Assembly: GCA_017893485.1 (NCBI GenBank) | Contig: CM030365.1 | Location: forward strand, 46,804,458-46,868,457 | Direction of reading: 5' to 3' | Source of the DNA: Hemerocallis citrina | Taxonomy: Eukaryota; Streptophyta; Magnoliopsida; Asparagales; Asphodelaceae | DNA: 64,000 nucleotides | Shown here: positions 1 to 10,600 of the stretch, piece by piece | How positions within the stretch are numbered: the first letter of the stretch is position 1 | Layout of the letters: every line of letters begins with the position of its first letter | Program-made: the position numbers and the translations under genes | Notes under the pieces: generated by a model | What the model was told of the DNA's origin: nothing | The model's database searches: none | The model's input: only the letters and a program-made list of their open reading frames with translations

Positions 1-423
1 GCGATAACTTTGTTATAAGGTAAGAAGTATGTGAGAGTCTTCCTTCTTTTCGGTTTTGAATTTAGATTTGTGTGAATTGGACTACGTTTCTGTTACTTTT
101 GGTTACGATGTTAGAAGTTATTTTTTATAGAGATGGAGGAGATTATTTTGAGAAGCGTCATGAATTTGGGTATGTCCAACTGGTAAACTTGGATTCGTTT
201 GGTCTCTAAGGTCTTCTCGAGCTATGGTTGTTTGGCGCAATTTGGTTCTGCTTGTTCCTGTTGTCTTGATGGCGTGTATACCTCGTTGAGGGAGATGCTT
301 TCCCCTCATTCTTAGGTTGATCTTTGAGGAATATATTCTTTGGAAGATGTCCCAACTGTTGTCTAGAAAAATAATTAGTTAGTGCAACCTTCTCTAACTG
401 CCGCTATTGCCAAATAAGGTACA
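1..423. other. unassigned flank left of the first copia LTR
   Basis: I see no gene, LTR terminus or tandem repeat here. A short minus-strand open stretch (118-309) has no recognisable family features. The segment ends where an LTR-like sequence begins at about 424. It could be old transposon internal sequence, but I cannot assign it. Confidence 0.3.
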
Positions 424-1112
424 TGTTTGGATTATGTCTTGTATACTCGTGGTTCAAATTAGAACAAGATACGACGAAGCGTCGAAGAGAGGAGAAGGAA
501 GAAACAGGGTAGCAAATCAGCAACAGCAACAGAGAGCTGTGCAGTCGACTGTGCGGCTTTGGGCACTAGTGAGGTGCGGTTGACAACACTTGGGTGCAGT
601 CGACCGACAAGCGGCTGCAACAACGTTTTGGGCCTAGGTCTTAGAGATTGTTTCAGCCCAATTTTCAACTCCAAGTCTGATCGTACGACTCCTATTCAAA
701 GATTCTTTTACCGAATATATCAGACGACTGTGAGATCAAGACTAACCTAGGGTTCTCTCTATTCTTCTTCTATTAATTGTAATAGCCTCTAATATGAGAG
801 GCAAAGTACTTCATTGATTATTTTCTCCATTGCAGAGAGAGAATTGAGAGATAGTTCTTGGTGAGTGAGTTTAATTTCTTGTATTGAGTGAATTTGTAAC
901 TCCTTGTAATCTTCTCTAGCTGATATTATATCTCCTTATATTTCCGTTTACATTAAGAGAAAGTTAACTAGGATAAATCCTTGTGTATTTGTGTTGGATT
1001 GATGGATCTATTTATTTGGTTGTTCAAATGATTCATTTCATCTACCACGACATTCTCATTCTTAAAATCTATTTCGCTGCGCCACAACACCGGTGTTCTT
1101 TGACATCTCCCA
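424..1112 (+). mobile_element. 5' LTR of a degenerate copia element (copia-1)
   Basis: The block starting TGTTTGGATTATGTC is repeated from about 2657, where it starts TGGTAGGATTATGTC. The two copies share long runs, including the palindromic CAGTCGACTG (542-551 and 2789-2798) and the stretch ending in GTGAATTTGTAACTCC. A degenerate initiator-Met primer site follows this copy at 1119, which marks it as the 5' LTR and the element as plus-strand. The inner LTR boundary is uncertain by several bases. The copies have diverged visibly, so the insertion is old. Confidence 0.7.
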
Positions 1113-1118
1113 ATAAAA

Positions 1119-1130
1119 TGATATCAGAGC
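1119..1130 (+). promoter_or_regulatory. degenerate tRNA-iMet primer-binding site of copia-1
   Basis: TGATATCAGAGC differs from the usual plant TGGTATCAGAGC by one base. It lies just downstream of the LTR and upstream of gag remnants, the expected place for minus-strand DNA priming. Confidence 0.7.
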
Positions 1131-2656
1131 TTCAGGTTTTCGAGTCCCCTGGTTTGGATGACAGATCACAATCTTTTGAAGATCAAGTAGTTCGATAGAA
1201 AGATCAACTTCAATCTTTGGAAGGTAGACATGTATGATATCCTAGTTCAAGAACGTCTACAATTAGCCCTCAAGAAGAAGGGAAAGCCATCTGATATGAA
1301 GGAGAGTGTTTGAGATGATATTTGTGAAATAGCCGTAAGTCTAATCCAACTATCATTGGCAGACGAGGTCAAGTGCAAATTTCTTGAAGAAACTAGTGCG
1401 GCAAGTTTGTGGGAATAAAATTATAGCTGACTACTCTGGTTCATCGTTACTAGGTTGAATGCATTGGAAGATGAAGTTATTCCATTTTTCAATGAAGGAA
1501 GATACCGATCTTCAAGATCACATCACAGAGTTGAACAAGGTGTTATAAGAATTCAATGCGATAAACACGAATGTGAGTGAAGAAGATAAAGCTTTCAACT
1601 TGATATATTCACTGTCGGATTTGTTCGAGCATTTGATCACTACCATGTTACATGGTATATCTACCAAGGAGAGCATTATGGTGGATGGTGTAATCAAAGC
1701 ATTGAAGAAAAATCAACTTAGAAAGGAGACTCAGGAATCATTATCTACTCACATAAGTTGTCTAGCAGTGGAAGATCTTTCAATTGGAAGTCAAAGTGCA
1801 TTGTAAAAGGATTCGAGCAGCAAGGTCAGGGCATATCAAGAAAGATTGTTGAAAATTGCAGAATCAGACGAGCACCAAGGATGACATTTCTACCACAAAT
1901 GTGGTTTACCTTTCTGAATCAGGTGATTTATGTCTTCTTGTTTTAAGTTCTTTAGAAGTGATTTCTGGTTGGTTTCTTGACTTAGGAAGTTCTTTCTACT
2001 CATATTTGCTTTGAGAGGAAATTGTTTTCTACTTATAAGTCCACCACAAGGCGTTGTGGGAGAACATGAACTGGAAAGATTTGTGAAGTAATGGATGAAG
2101 GGATAGCTGAATTGGAGATGCTAGGTGGTAACAGGTAAACTCTAAGGGAAGCCTTGCATATTCCTCTGTTGAAACAGAATCTGATTTTCTTGGAAACTCT
2201 TGAAGCACGCGACTATAGATACACAGCTCGAGGTGGTGTACAGTCATGGTCGTCATAAGGTGATTAGAGGTATGCGAGTTGTTGGGCCAAGGCAACACAA
2301 TCTCTACTAGCTTTGGGGGATCCGAAATACCTGCGCAGATGTTGCTTCTTTTCTAGATATTCCCGCAAGTTCGTCTGGTCTGGCAATTAACATTATCTAA
2401 GCGAGATCACGATGTTCAAATTTGTCGAGAGGTGGATAGTGCCTTGGGATAGGTGGAGTTCGTGCGGAGGTTGGCAACTCTGTGTTAACACCTATTGAGG
2501 TGTGCCCTTGAGGGGGTATACTGATTAGTGAGATTGGGTAGAAGATTTGTTCAACTAGATGAAGAAACTGTTATTCCAAGTATGTTTGCAAGTAGAGTTT
2601 AGATATGATGAATCACATTGTGTTGATAACACTCGTATGCAATCCAAGGTGGAGGT
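1131..2656 (+). pseudogene. copia-1 internal remnant: gag and GAG-pre-integrase fragments
   Basis: Conceptual translation in shifting frames gives pieces typical of plant copia gag (UBN2 family): a KKKGKPSDMKES-type N-terminal stretch, then a segment equivalent to the conserved 'LADEV...LWE' region near 1340-1410, and an open piece at 1573-1806. Around 2140-2240 a stretch reading LREALHIPLLKQNLIFLETL resembles the region before the integrase zinc finger. Stops and frameshifts break every part, and integrase, reverse transcriptase and RNase H are absent. This is a deleted, non-coding remnant. A purine-rich stretch before 2657 (CCAAGGTGGAGG) looks like the polypurine tract. Confidence 0.65.
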
Positions 2657-3150
2657 TGGTAGGATTATGTCTTGTATACTCGTAATTCAAATTAGAACAA
2701 GAGATGACGAAGCACGGAGGTCAAAGCGTTGAAGATGGGAGAAGGTAGAAAAAGCGCAGCAAAACATCAACAACAACAGAAAGCTGTACAGTCGACTGCA
2801 CACCCCTAAGGTTTGGGCACCAGTGAGGTGCGGTCGACCGCACTTTGGTGCAGCTGACCGACCGTGATGGCAGCAACGTTTTGGGCCTAGGTCTTGGAGA
2901 TCGTTTCAGCCCAATCTTCAACTCCAAATCAAATCATACAACTCCTATTCAGTGACTTCTTCTACAGGATATATTGGACGACTGAGATATCAAGACTAAC
3001 CTAGGGTTCTCTCTATTCTTCTTCTATTTATTGTAATAGCCTCCTATATGAGAGGTGAAGTACTTCATTGATTATTTTCTCTATTGCAAAGAGAGGCATG
3101 AGATATAGTTCTTGGTGAGTGAGTTTGATTCCTTGTTTTGAGTGAATTTG
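2657..3150 (+). mobile_element. 3' LTR of copia-1, truncated
   Basis: This copy matches 424-915 but diverges right after the shared GTGAATTTGTAACTCC. The last about 200 bp of the LTR are missing, and sequence from a different copia element (copia-2) follows almost at once. The break is a deletion or a nested-insertion junction. No target duplication could be identified. Confidence 0.65.
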
Positions 3151-3684
3151 TAACTCCTCATCTTTTTGTAATGTTGAAGGAGTAGGCGTTGTTCATTTAA
3201 TTCCATATATTTTTTAAGATTTTGTTCTACATGTGTATACTTTCCCTTTTAATTTGGTTTCCATCAGTAAATTAATGAAGTATTTAAACTATTAGTATCA
3301 TTTTTTCTGATCAGTGTGTATTTTAGGAACTTGGAACAAACCGAACGGTTGGCACATGGCGTGAATCTGGAGAATTATATCTGTTGGACACCATTTCTAT
3401 ATCGGTTGCATGTGTGATCGATTATCAGTTAGGACATCCTTCTTTGCAAAATTTAAAGACTTTGAGGCCTAAGTTATCTTCCATTTCTGAATTAGCTTGT
3501 GAGTCATGTCAATTAGGTAAGAATCACTATGCCACATACTCACCTCGAGTTTAGTGTCGTTATGGTTCTTTATTTGCTTTAGTTCATTCAGATATTTGGC
3601 GGTAATGCCCAGTTGAAACTTTTAATTGAACTTTATGGTATTTTGTTACATTTGTGGATGACCATTCAAGAATTGCTAGATTGT

Positions 3685-3994
3685 CTCCGTCTGTTCCAGA
3701 ATATAAGTCATCTTAGCTATATTTTTTCCACAATATAAGTAACTTTTGGTTTTCGAGATCGATATATTTTCATTCTTAAATGTCATTAATTAATTTCTAA
3801 GATTTCCAATTTTACCATTCTCTTCATATTCTAAAGGGACCATTAATTATAGAGGAGGGTAAGTATGACATTTTACAATTTCTAGCTCATTTAAGAGCTT
3901 TAATCACAGAGAAAGTTTAGTACTCTTACATAATCCTAGTTTGTTCCTAAATACTCATGTAGAAATCTAGAATGATATTTTGGAATGGAGAGTG
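3685..3994. mobile_element. Stowaway-like (Tc1/mariner) MITE inside the copia-2 integrase
   Basis: About 310 bp with imperfect terminal inverted repeats: the left end reads CTCCGTCTGTTCCAGAATAT and the right end, read in reverse, CACTCTCCATTCCAAAATAT. This is the familiar CTCC(N)3-7TTCC-type end of plant mariner MITEs. The integrase frame stops at the left edge and resumes at the right edge (residues LMKSHYEIF), so the insertion point is exact to a base or two. One TA of the expected target duplication remains at 3995-3996; the left copy appears to have lost its A. Confidence 0.75.
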
Positions 3995-4361
3995 TATTTG
4001 ATGAAATCTCATTATGAAATATTTAATTTTTTTTGCAATTTCTACACAGAAGTGAAAACTCAATTTAACATGCATGTTAAAATTTTGAGAAGTGATAATG
4101 AAAAGGAATATTTTTCATCAAATTTTGTTGAAGTTTTTTGCTGAATCTGGCATTGTTCATCAGTTATATTGTCCTTACACCCCCAAGAGAATAGTGTTGC
4201 TGAACGCAAAAATTGACATATGTTGGAGGTTGCAAGAACAATGATGATTCATAAACAAGTTTCAATGAAATTCTGAGTTGATATTTTTTTGACTGCGTGT
4301 TATTTGATTAATCGCATGTCATGTTCCTGTATTGAATAAGGATTCCTTCGAAAGAACCATT

Positions 4362-4379
4362 CCCCCCCCCCCCCCCCCC
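4362..4379. repeat. poly-C tract
   Basis: A run of 18 cytosines lies within the remnant copia-2 coding region. It is likely a slippage product, and its length may be unreliable. Confidence 0.9.
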
Positions 4380-6615
4380 AACCAAATTTTGACAATGTGT
4401 TTTATGCATGATAATCGTCCCAGTTTTCCAACTTGATCCTCGTGCTATTTAATGTGTTTTTCTTGGCTACAGTTTACATTAAAAAGGTTATAGGTGTTAA
4501 TCTCCTAAAACACGAAAATGTTTTATCTATGCTGATGTGACTTTGTAGAATCAAAATCTTATTTTTGAAATAATTTTTCTGACCCAGTGTGCTCTTCTAT
4601 TGATTTTTCTTTTTTTTTTCCCCAAAAGATCTATATTTTTTTGTCATAATCTTATGATAATTCCATTGACTCAAACAAACTAAATCAAGAAATTCAAGAT
4701 AACTCAGCTCTTACAGTCACAAATTTTGCACCGTTGGTACCTTCGTTATCTATGTGATGAACCACTAGTCATTTGCACATCTTTTTGGTCTCCAAATGTG
4801 CCCACAGTTATTACTTTTCTTGAGGTCTGTTCTAATCACTCCACTGGTCCAAGATTCTGAAATCACAGTGAATGAGCCTATCGAACCTTCTCCCACTGTT
4901 GGTATCCATTTTGACCTCAATCTGACTATTTTTTCTGTTTATAAATCTTGTAAACCTACTACTTCTGCTAAGCCTCCCATTGTTTCTTAATCCGACATAA
5001 GTATGGATCCTGATTTGAATGTTCACTTTGCATCTCTCTTTAAAACTGGTTAAAATGCCACTTCTCTTATGCTAAATTATCTTCAACTCATCTTGCTTTT
5101 ACTTCTAATTTAGATATGTATCAAATTTCCAAGTCTGTTTCAGATGTCTTCTCACATCCAGGTTGGAGTCGAGCAATGCAGGATGAGATGTCCACACTAT
5201 CTCAGAATGACCCATGCGATCTTGTTGCTCTTCTTGTATTGGATGTAAGTGGGGTTGGAAAGTGAAAGTTAATCATGATGGTTTTTTGGCTCGATTAAAG
5301 GGCAGATTGGTTGCTAAATATTATTTTCAACAATATGGGGTGGATTATAATGAAACTTTTTCTCCTGTAGCAAAACTGACTTTTGTTTGTATGTTTATTT
5401 CTTTGGCAACTCTCTATTATTGGCCTTTATATCAGCTTGATGTCAAGAACGTCTTTCTTAATGGTGTTCTTGAGGAGGAGATTTATATGAGGCAGGCCCC
5501 CAACTTTGTTAAGGAAAGAAAATCTGTCGTTTAAAGTGATTTTTTGTATGGTCTTAAGCAGTCTTCTAGGGTATGGTTTGGTAAATTTGCATATGTACTT
5601 AGAAAGTTTGGTATACAAAGAAGTCATAGTGATCACTCAGTCTACTATAGCCATAATGAGGGCAAGCAAACTTTGTTGGTTGTGTATGTTGATAATATTT
5701 TAATTACAGGAAATGATGTAGTTGGTATCCAAGCGTTGAAGTCATATCTTCAACAAAAATTCCAGACAAAGGACTTGGGGCAGTTGATATATTTTCTTGA
5801 CATCGAGGTAGCTAGATCTATAGAAGGAATTTGTCTCACACAAAGAAAGTATATTTTGGATATTTTGGCTGAATGCAGAATGTTGGAGTGTCGTACATCA
5901 TGTACTGCTCCTAATTCAAAGTTACTGCCAAATCAGGGTGAGTTATTGAAGGATCCACACAGATATAGAAGGTTAGTAGGTAAGCTAAATTATCTTATAG
6001 TTATTCGCCCTGATATTGCATATTCTGTTAGCATAGTTAGTCATTTTATGGCTGCTTCTCGTACTACTAATTGGAATGTTGTGCGTAGAACTCTTCACTA
6101 TTTGAAAAGTGCTCCAGGTTGAGGTTTAATTTACATAGATGGAGGATATTGTAGAATAGCTGGATTCGCCGATGCAAATTGAGCAGGATGTCCAACTTCT
6201 AGAAGATCAACCACTAGGTATTGTGTGCCTGTAGACGGGAATCTGGTGCCTTGAAAAAGTAAGAAGCAACCAGCGGTGTCGAGAACAAGTGCAAAATCAG
6301 AGTATAGAGTTGTTGCTGATATTACTTGTGAGCTTGTATGTGTGAGAAGACTTCTTGGTGAATTCAGAGTAGTACTGTTTGACTTAATGAGATTGTATTG
6401 TGATAATCAGACTGCACGTTATATTACATCAAATCATGTCTTGAGGTTGATTGTCATGTAGTTTGCAACAAAGTTTTTGGGACTGAGGAGCCTACGCAGA
6501 TTGAGACATGTCATGTACACAACAATAGTCAGCTAGTTACAAAGATATCGACGGGTGTTAGAATTCAATTTATTTGTGACAAGTTGGATATATATTTATG
6601 CTCCAACTTGAGAAA

Positions 6616-6811
6616 CATTAGAGAATATTATAGAATAAGTATTGATTAGTAAGTAATATTGGAGAATAGTATTTATTGGTAAGCAATTTTTTTCTAGGAA
6701 GGTAACTAACAAACTTGGGGAATTAGTTTTGTAAGACTATATGTGAGGTTTTGTATTCAATTATAATCATCCAATAAAGTATTATTTTCTCTCTTTTACT
6801 ACTGTTTAACA
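6616..6811 (+). mobile_element. 3' LTR of copia-2
   Basis: The block follows the RNase H remnant and reads (CA for TG)TTAGAGAATATTATAG at the start and ...CTGTTTAACA at the end. It contains an AATAAAG-like polyadenylation signal (about 6773) and a terminal TTTTCTCTCTTTTACTACTG stretch typical of small copia LTRs. No partner 5' LTR is present in the window because the left part of the element is missing. Confidence 0.65.
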
Positions 6812-7553
6812 CAAGCATGTATAACATGATATTATGAATCTAATCAGTGGTTATCATCCTCAAATACAATGGCAATTCATATGTCCGCAAGCCTGCAGGC
6901 CAAATACTTTTGTGGAACAAAACTCCTATATCCATAGAACCTTCATACTCCCATCAAAATCTACTCACTTGCCAACATTCTTCTCCAATTGGTCATTTGT
7001 CATTAATGCCATCCACGCTTGCTAATTATTTCTCCTGTGGAAAAAGCTTCTCGTATATTATACACGCAGTACCTTCCAGATACTGCCGGGCCAACTCTTA
7101 TCAAGTGATCTCATACAATAGCGAAGTATCGAATTTGTAACACAACTATTAACTTATTGCTAAATAAAATGAGCCTTTCGCAATACAAGTACTTGAAAAA
7201 GTAAAATAATTATTGACTGACTAGACATTTAAAAAGTTTAATTATTTGACTTACACTGGAGATTTTCATTGTTTCCCTTGTACCACCTTTATAAAAACAG
7301 TATTCATTAGCTACTATAAGTAGGAAGGCAGATAGAAAGATGAATAACTAACAACAGCCTAAACCCATCCAGACAAAGAAACGGGTCTCTGCTATTGACA
7401 CCCCTTCGCTAATAACATGATATTACATCTTCCAAAATGTACGTGGTGTGCCCACTCACTTTGTGCCAGTTCTGTCCAACTCCTTTTTTTTCTCTTCTTG
7501 TATATATGCAGCTAGCTGTGTAAACTAACAACCACCACCTAGTAAGTGATTAA
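6812..7553. other. sequence downstream of the palmitoyltransferase stop; 3' UTR and unassigned
   Basis: Read on the minus strand, this follows the stop codon at 7554 and must contain the 3' untranslated region; I could not fix the polyadenylation site. A short minus-strand open stretch near 6945-6850 has no family I can name. No LTR ends or inverted repeats were seen. Confidence 0.4.
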
Positions 7554-7664
7554 TCATCTTGGTGCAGTAGGAACTGTCAAATCGAAGGAAGTCCGGAAAC
7601 GGAGTCCACATCCGTTATACCTGGAAATAGGGCATACCCAACAGAATATGTTTGGTCCAAGAAC
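7554..7664 (-). CDS. palmitoyltransferase exon 7 (terminal)
   Basis: Acceptor TTGCAG|GTT, then [12 protein letters not shown], then a basic tail and a TGA stop at 7556-7554 (36 residues plus stop, residues 248-283). It is recognised because LGPN followed by Trp-(x)-Cys-Pro directly continues the YENL region in related plant proteins, and the phase matches exon 6. Without it the gene would lack a C terminus, and I saw no alternative terminal exon nearer to exon 6. Confidence 0.88.
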   Translation of the reverse strand, partial: VLGPNIFCWVCPISRYNGCGLRFRTSFDLTVPTAPR

Positions 7665-10600
7665 CTGCAAGGGGTAGAAGAGATGGAATGGAGTCAATGC
7701 ACTGGCTATTTATAACTGGGAAAAAGGAAAAGACTCAGGTACCAAAGTGAGAAGGATTAACAAAATTAACCCTTGGAAATTTAGAGAAAAAATGAAATGT
7801 AAGCATATAGAACTTGATTTGTTCAATTTTTATAGCAAGAAAATGGGAAGTGTATCAAAGTTGTTCAATTTCAACCTTCCATTTGCTTGGCATTTGGAAA
7901 GTAACTATCCCCAACTCATTTATTTGTTTTATACAAATATAAAAGTTTCTACTTCTGAGGATGGTAGTGAAATATTTCTCACTACTGTAAAAAATGTTCG
8001 AATGAAATTAACTGCTCAACAATTAGAGCAGATTTTGAATATCTCTAATGAAGGGTTAGATATAGAGGAAATTGAATTGGATGATCAATCTATTTTGTCA
8101 AAAATCTTTTTGCCTAATCGAGGTCTTCCAATGACCAATAAATCGATTACCCCGCTTGCCAAGCTAGTTGCACGAATATTGTCGTACAACATTATTCCTA
8201 AAACGGGTAGCTACGACCAATTTTCGTATGAATTGCAACAAGCGGCGTATGCAATCTTTGGCAACATCCAAATCAATTGGAGTCGAGTCATCTTTAGTCG
8301 TCTCCATAAGGCACACACTTCCTTTCTACCTTATGGTGCACTTCTAACTCACATCTTTAACCACTATCAAATTGATCTTGATTCCGAGTCTAGTGTTGTG
8401 ACCTGTTATGAATCATTTGATCGTGCGAGTCTAGCTTGGATGAAAATTCTTCACTCACCCCCTCGGTCTCCTCAAAGAAATACACCCCCTATTCCTTTAG
8501 CCACTTCTGTTCCTCGTCGGTCTTCTGCTTCTAGTTCGTCCTCTAGTTATCGTCCTAGAGCTAGTTTTTCCGAACCTGAGAGTCTTTATACTTCTGTCAA
8601 TTATCTCATGGATCGTCAGGATCTTATCTTAGGTCGGCAGGATTCTCTTGAGGCTAGCATTGCTAACCTCACTCAGATGTATGTTAGGCAGTTTCCTCAA
8701 TCTTCACCTGCCTCAAACAGTGATGATGACGAAGACGATGAAGATTGATGTACTTTTCAAATTTTTTTCTTGTACTTTAGTTTTATGCTTTAATGATGTT
8801 CTCTTCACTTTGTCGCATGAACAATCTATTTGACTGATCATGTATAAATTTTCATTTATGCTATTTATGCTGTTGGTTTTTATCTATGGTTGGTTCTTAT
8901 CTCTTTACTTTTGGTTTTTTGTTGATGACAACGGGGGGAGAAATATGTGCATATTGTGTTGTGCATGTTTAAAATTTTGTGCATATTGTGCATGTTTAAA
9001 AAAAATTGTGTGCATATTGTATTTTATTCAGGGGGAGCTTATTTACATTTGTATATCTTTCAATTATGTGTGACATCATGATATGTAAATTGTTATTCTA
9101 CACTATTTTTAAGTTATTGTGTTGTCATCATCAAAAAGGGGGAGAATGTAGATTCTTGATTTTGATGACTACAACACAATACACAATTGTTCTATCTTAT
9201 ATATTTTTTGCAGTGTGTACCAAAAGTGTTCAAGGCAACAATACAATGAAGGCTTCTAAAAGTTCCATATCAAGCCACAAAGACAAGATCAAGACTCAAG
9301 ATCAAGACACATGTCAAAGACTACTCAAGAGCTTCAAAAGTGTTTTATTAAATGAACATGTGTCTTGTAATTGTGGTTGTAATATTTGTGTCTTAGAATT
9401 CTTGTAAAAGCCTTGTCACACTCACACATCCCCTAAATAAAAATAAAGTTTTCCAAAATCAGAATGTCAAAATGAAGCTTGTATAAGTTCAGCTGTTGAG
9501 TACTAGTCGACTTAGTATTGCGAACAGTCGACTGTTTTAGTACGAAACTGACTGAACTCACTCAAGCTCTGACCAGTCGACTTATATGGAAATCCAGTCG
9601 ATTGTTCAAGCAGTTTTTGATAGTTTCCTGGAATTTTTTTTTTCAAATTTAAATTCTTACTGCTGTTGTATGGCAGTTGGGGAACTGTTTTTCAACATCC
9701 AAGAGAATTTAACTCTATAAATAGAGTATAGAATTCAATTGGGAAAGGCTCCTTAACTTTTTATCAAGTCATTTTGCTTTTGAGAGGAAAAAAACAAGTT
9801 TACAAAGCCTTTACTTTCTTTAAGACTTGGTTCTCAGATTTCAGTCTTGCATAACAAAGAATTCGTTCTAGACTGAAGTTAGAAGTTGACCTTTAGCCAC
9901 TAAACAAAAAGCACAATCAAAACAAGACTTTAGGTCATTGTAATCTTCACTTTTATTGTTGTTTCACTTTCGGGTTGTGAGAGTGGTCCTCTCGATTGGA
10001 GAGTAGGACTCTTGGTGTAGAGTCGGTTTCACTCTAGGTTGTAGAGTGGGTTTTGCTCTCTCTAGTGGTGAGAGAGGTCTACGGATTTGACATAGTTATT
10101 GTCAAAGGCCATTGAGTATTCTTGTAATTTTTCAAGAATAGTGAAAAATCTCAAGTGGGTTGCTTGGGGACTGGATGTAGGTCGGGAGGACCGAACCAGA
10201 ATATATCCTAGTATTTGTTGTGTGGACTCTCTGTGGTTTGATTTCTCCATCTTGAAATTTCATTTTCGCTGAGTTATATTGAAAATCGAGTTTGTGCAGT
10301 CGACTGGTTTCCGCTTTAAGTCGACTTAACAGACTGGTTGCTATTAAGTTCATTTACTCTTATATTTGCGCTGACAGTCGACTGATTTCTCCGATATAGT
10401 CGATTTAACAGTGGCGAAAAATTCAATTTATTGTTTAATTTTTATACAACACTATTCAACCCCCCCCCCTCTAGTGTTCTTTGCCTTGCATTCAGGATCC
10501 AACAATTCGAGGCCTCACAAAAGGCGCAAAACACCAACTCCCGAAGAGGTTCGGCCATCGGATGGTCTTCTGAATCCCAACAAGGAAAAGTTCTCACAAA

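Larger units (their letters stand above)
3165..6606 (+). pseudogene. degenerate copia polyprotein (copia-2)
   Basis: Order of remnants on the plus strand: protease/GAG-pre-integrase region (about 3170-3540, with the HPSL...CESCQLGK zinc-finger signature), integrase core (about 3570-4330, split by a MITE), a linker with FLGY and KGY-like residues (about 4430-4560), reverse transcriptase (about 5100-6120) and Ty1-type RNase H (about 6130-6530, with a cysteine-rich SRRSTT segment and an SAKSEYR-like motif). The longest open pieces are 5214-5534, 5544-6122 and 6276-6461. The reverse transcriptase catalytic motif reads YVDN rather than YVDD, and many stops and shifts are present, so the element is dead. 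Domain order is that of Ty1/copia. Confidence 0.85.

Noticed and set aside
6834..7140. Possible additional host exon downstream of the palmitoyltransferase
   Set aside because: A short minus-strand open stretch looks slightly protein-like, but I found no convincing splice sites or family, so no gene is claimed.
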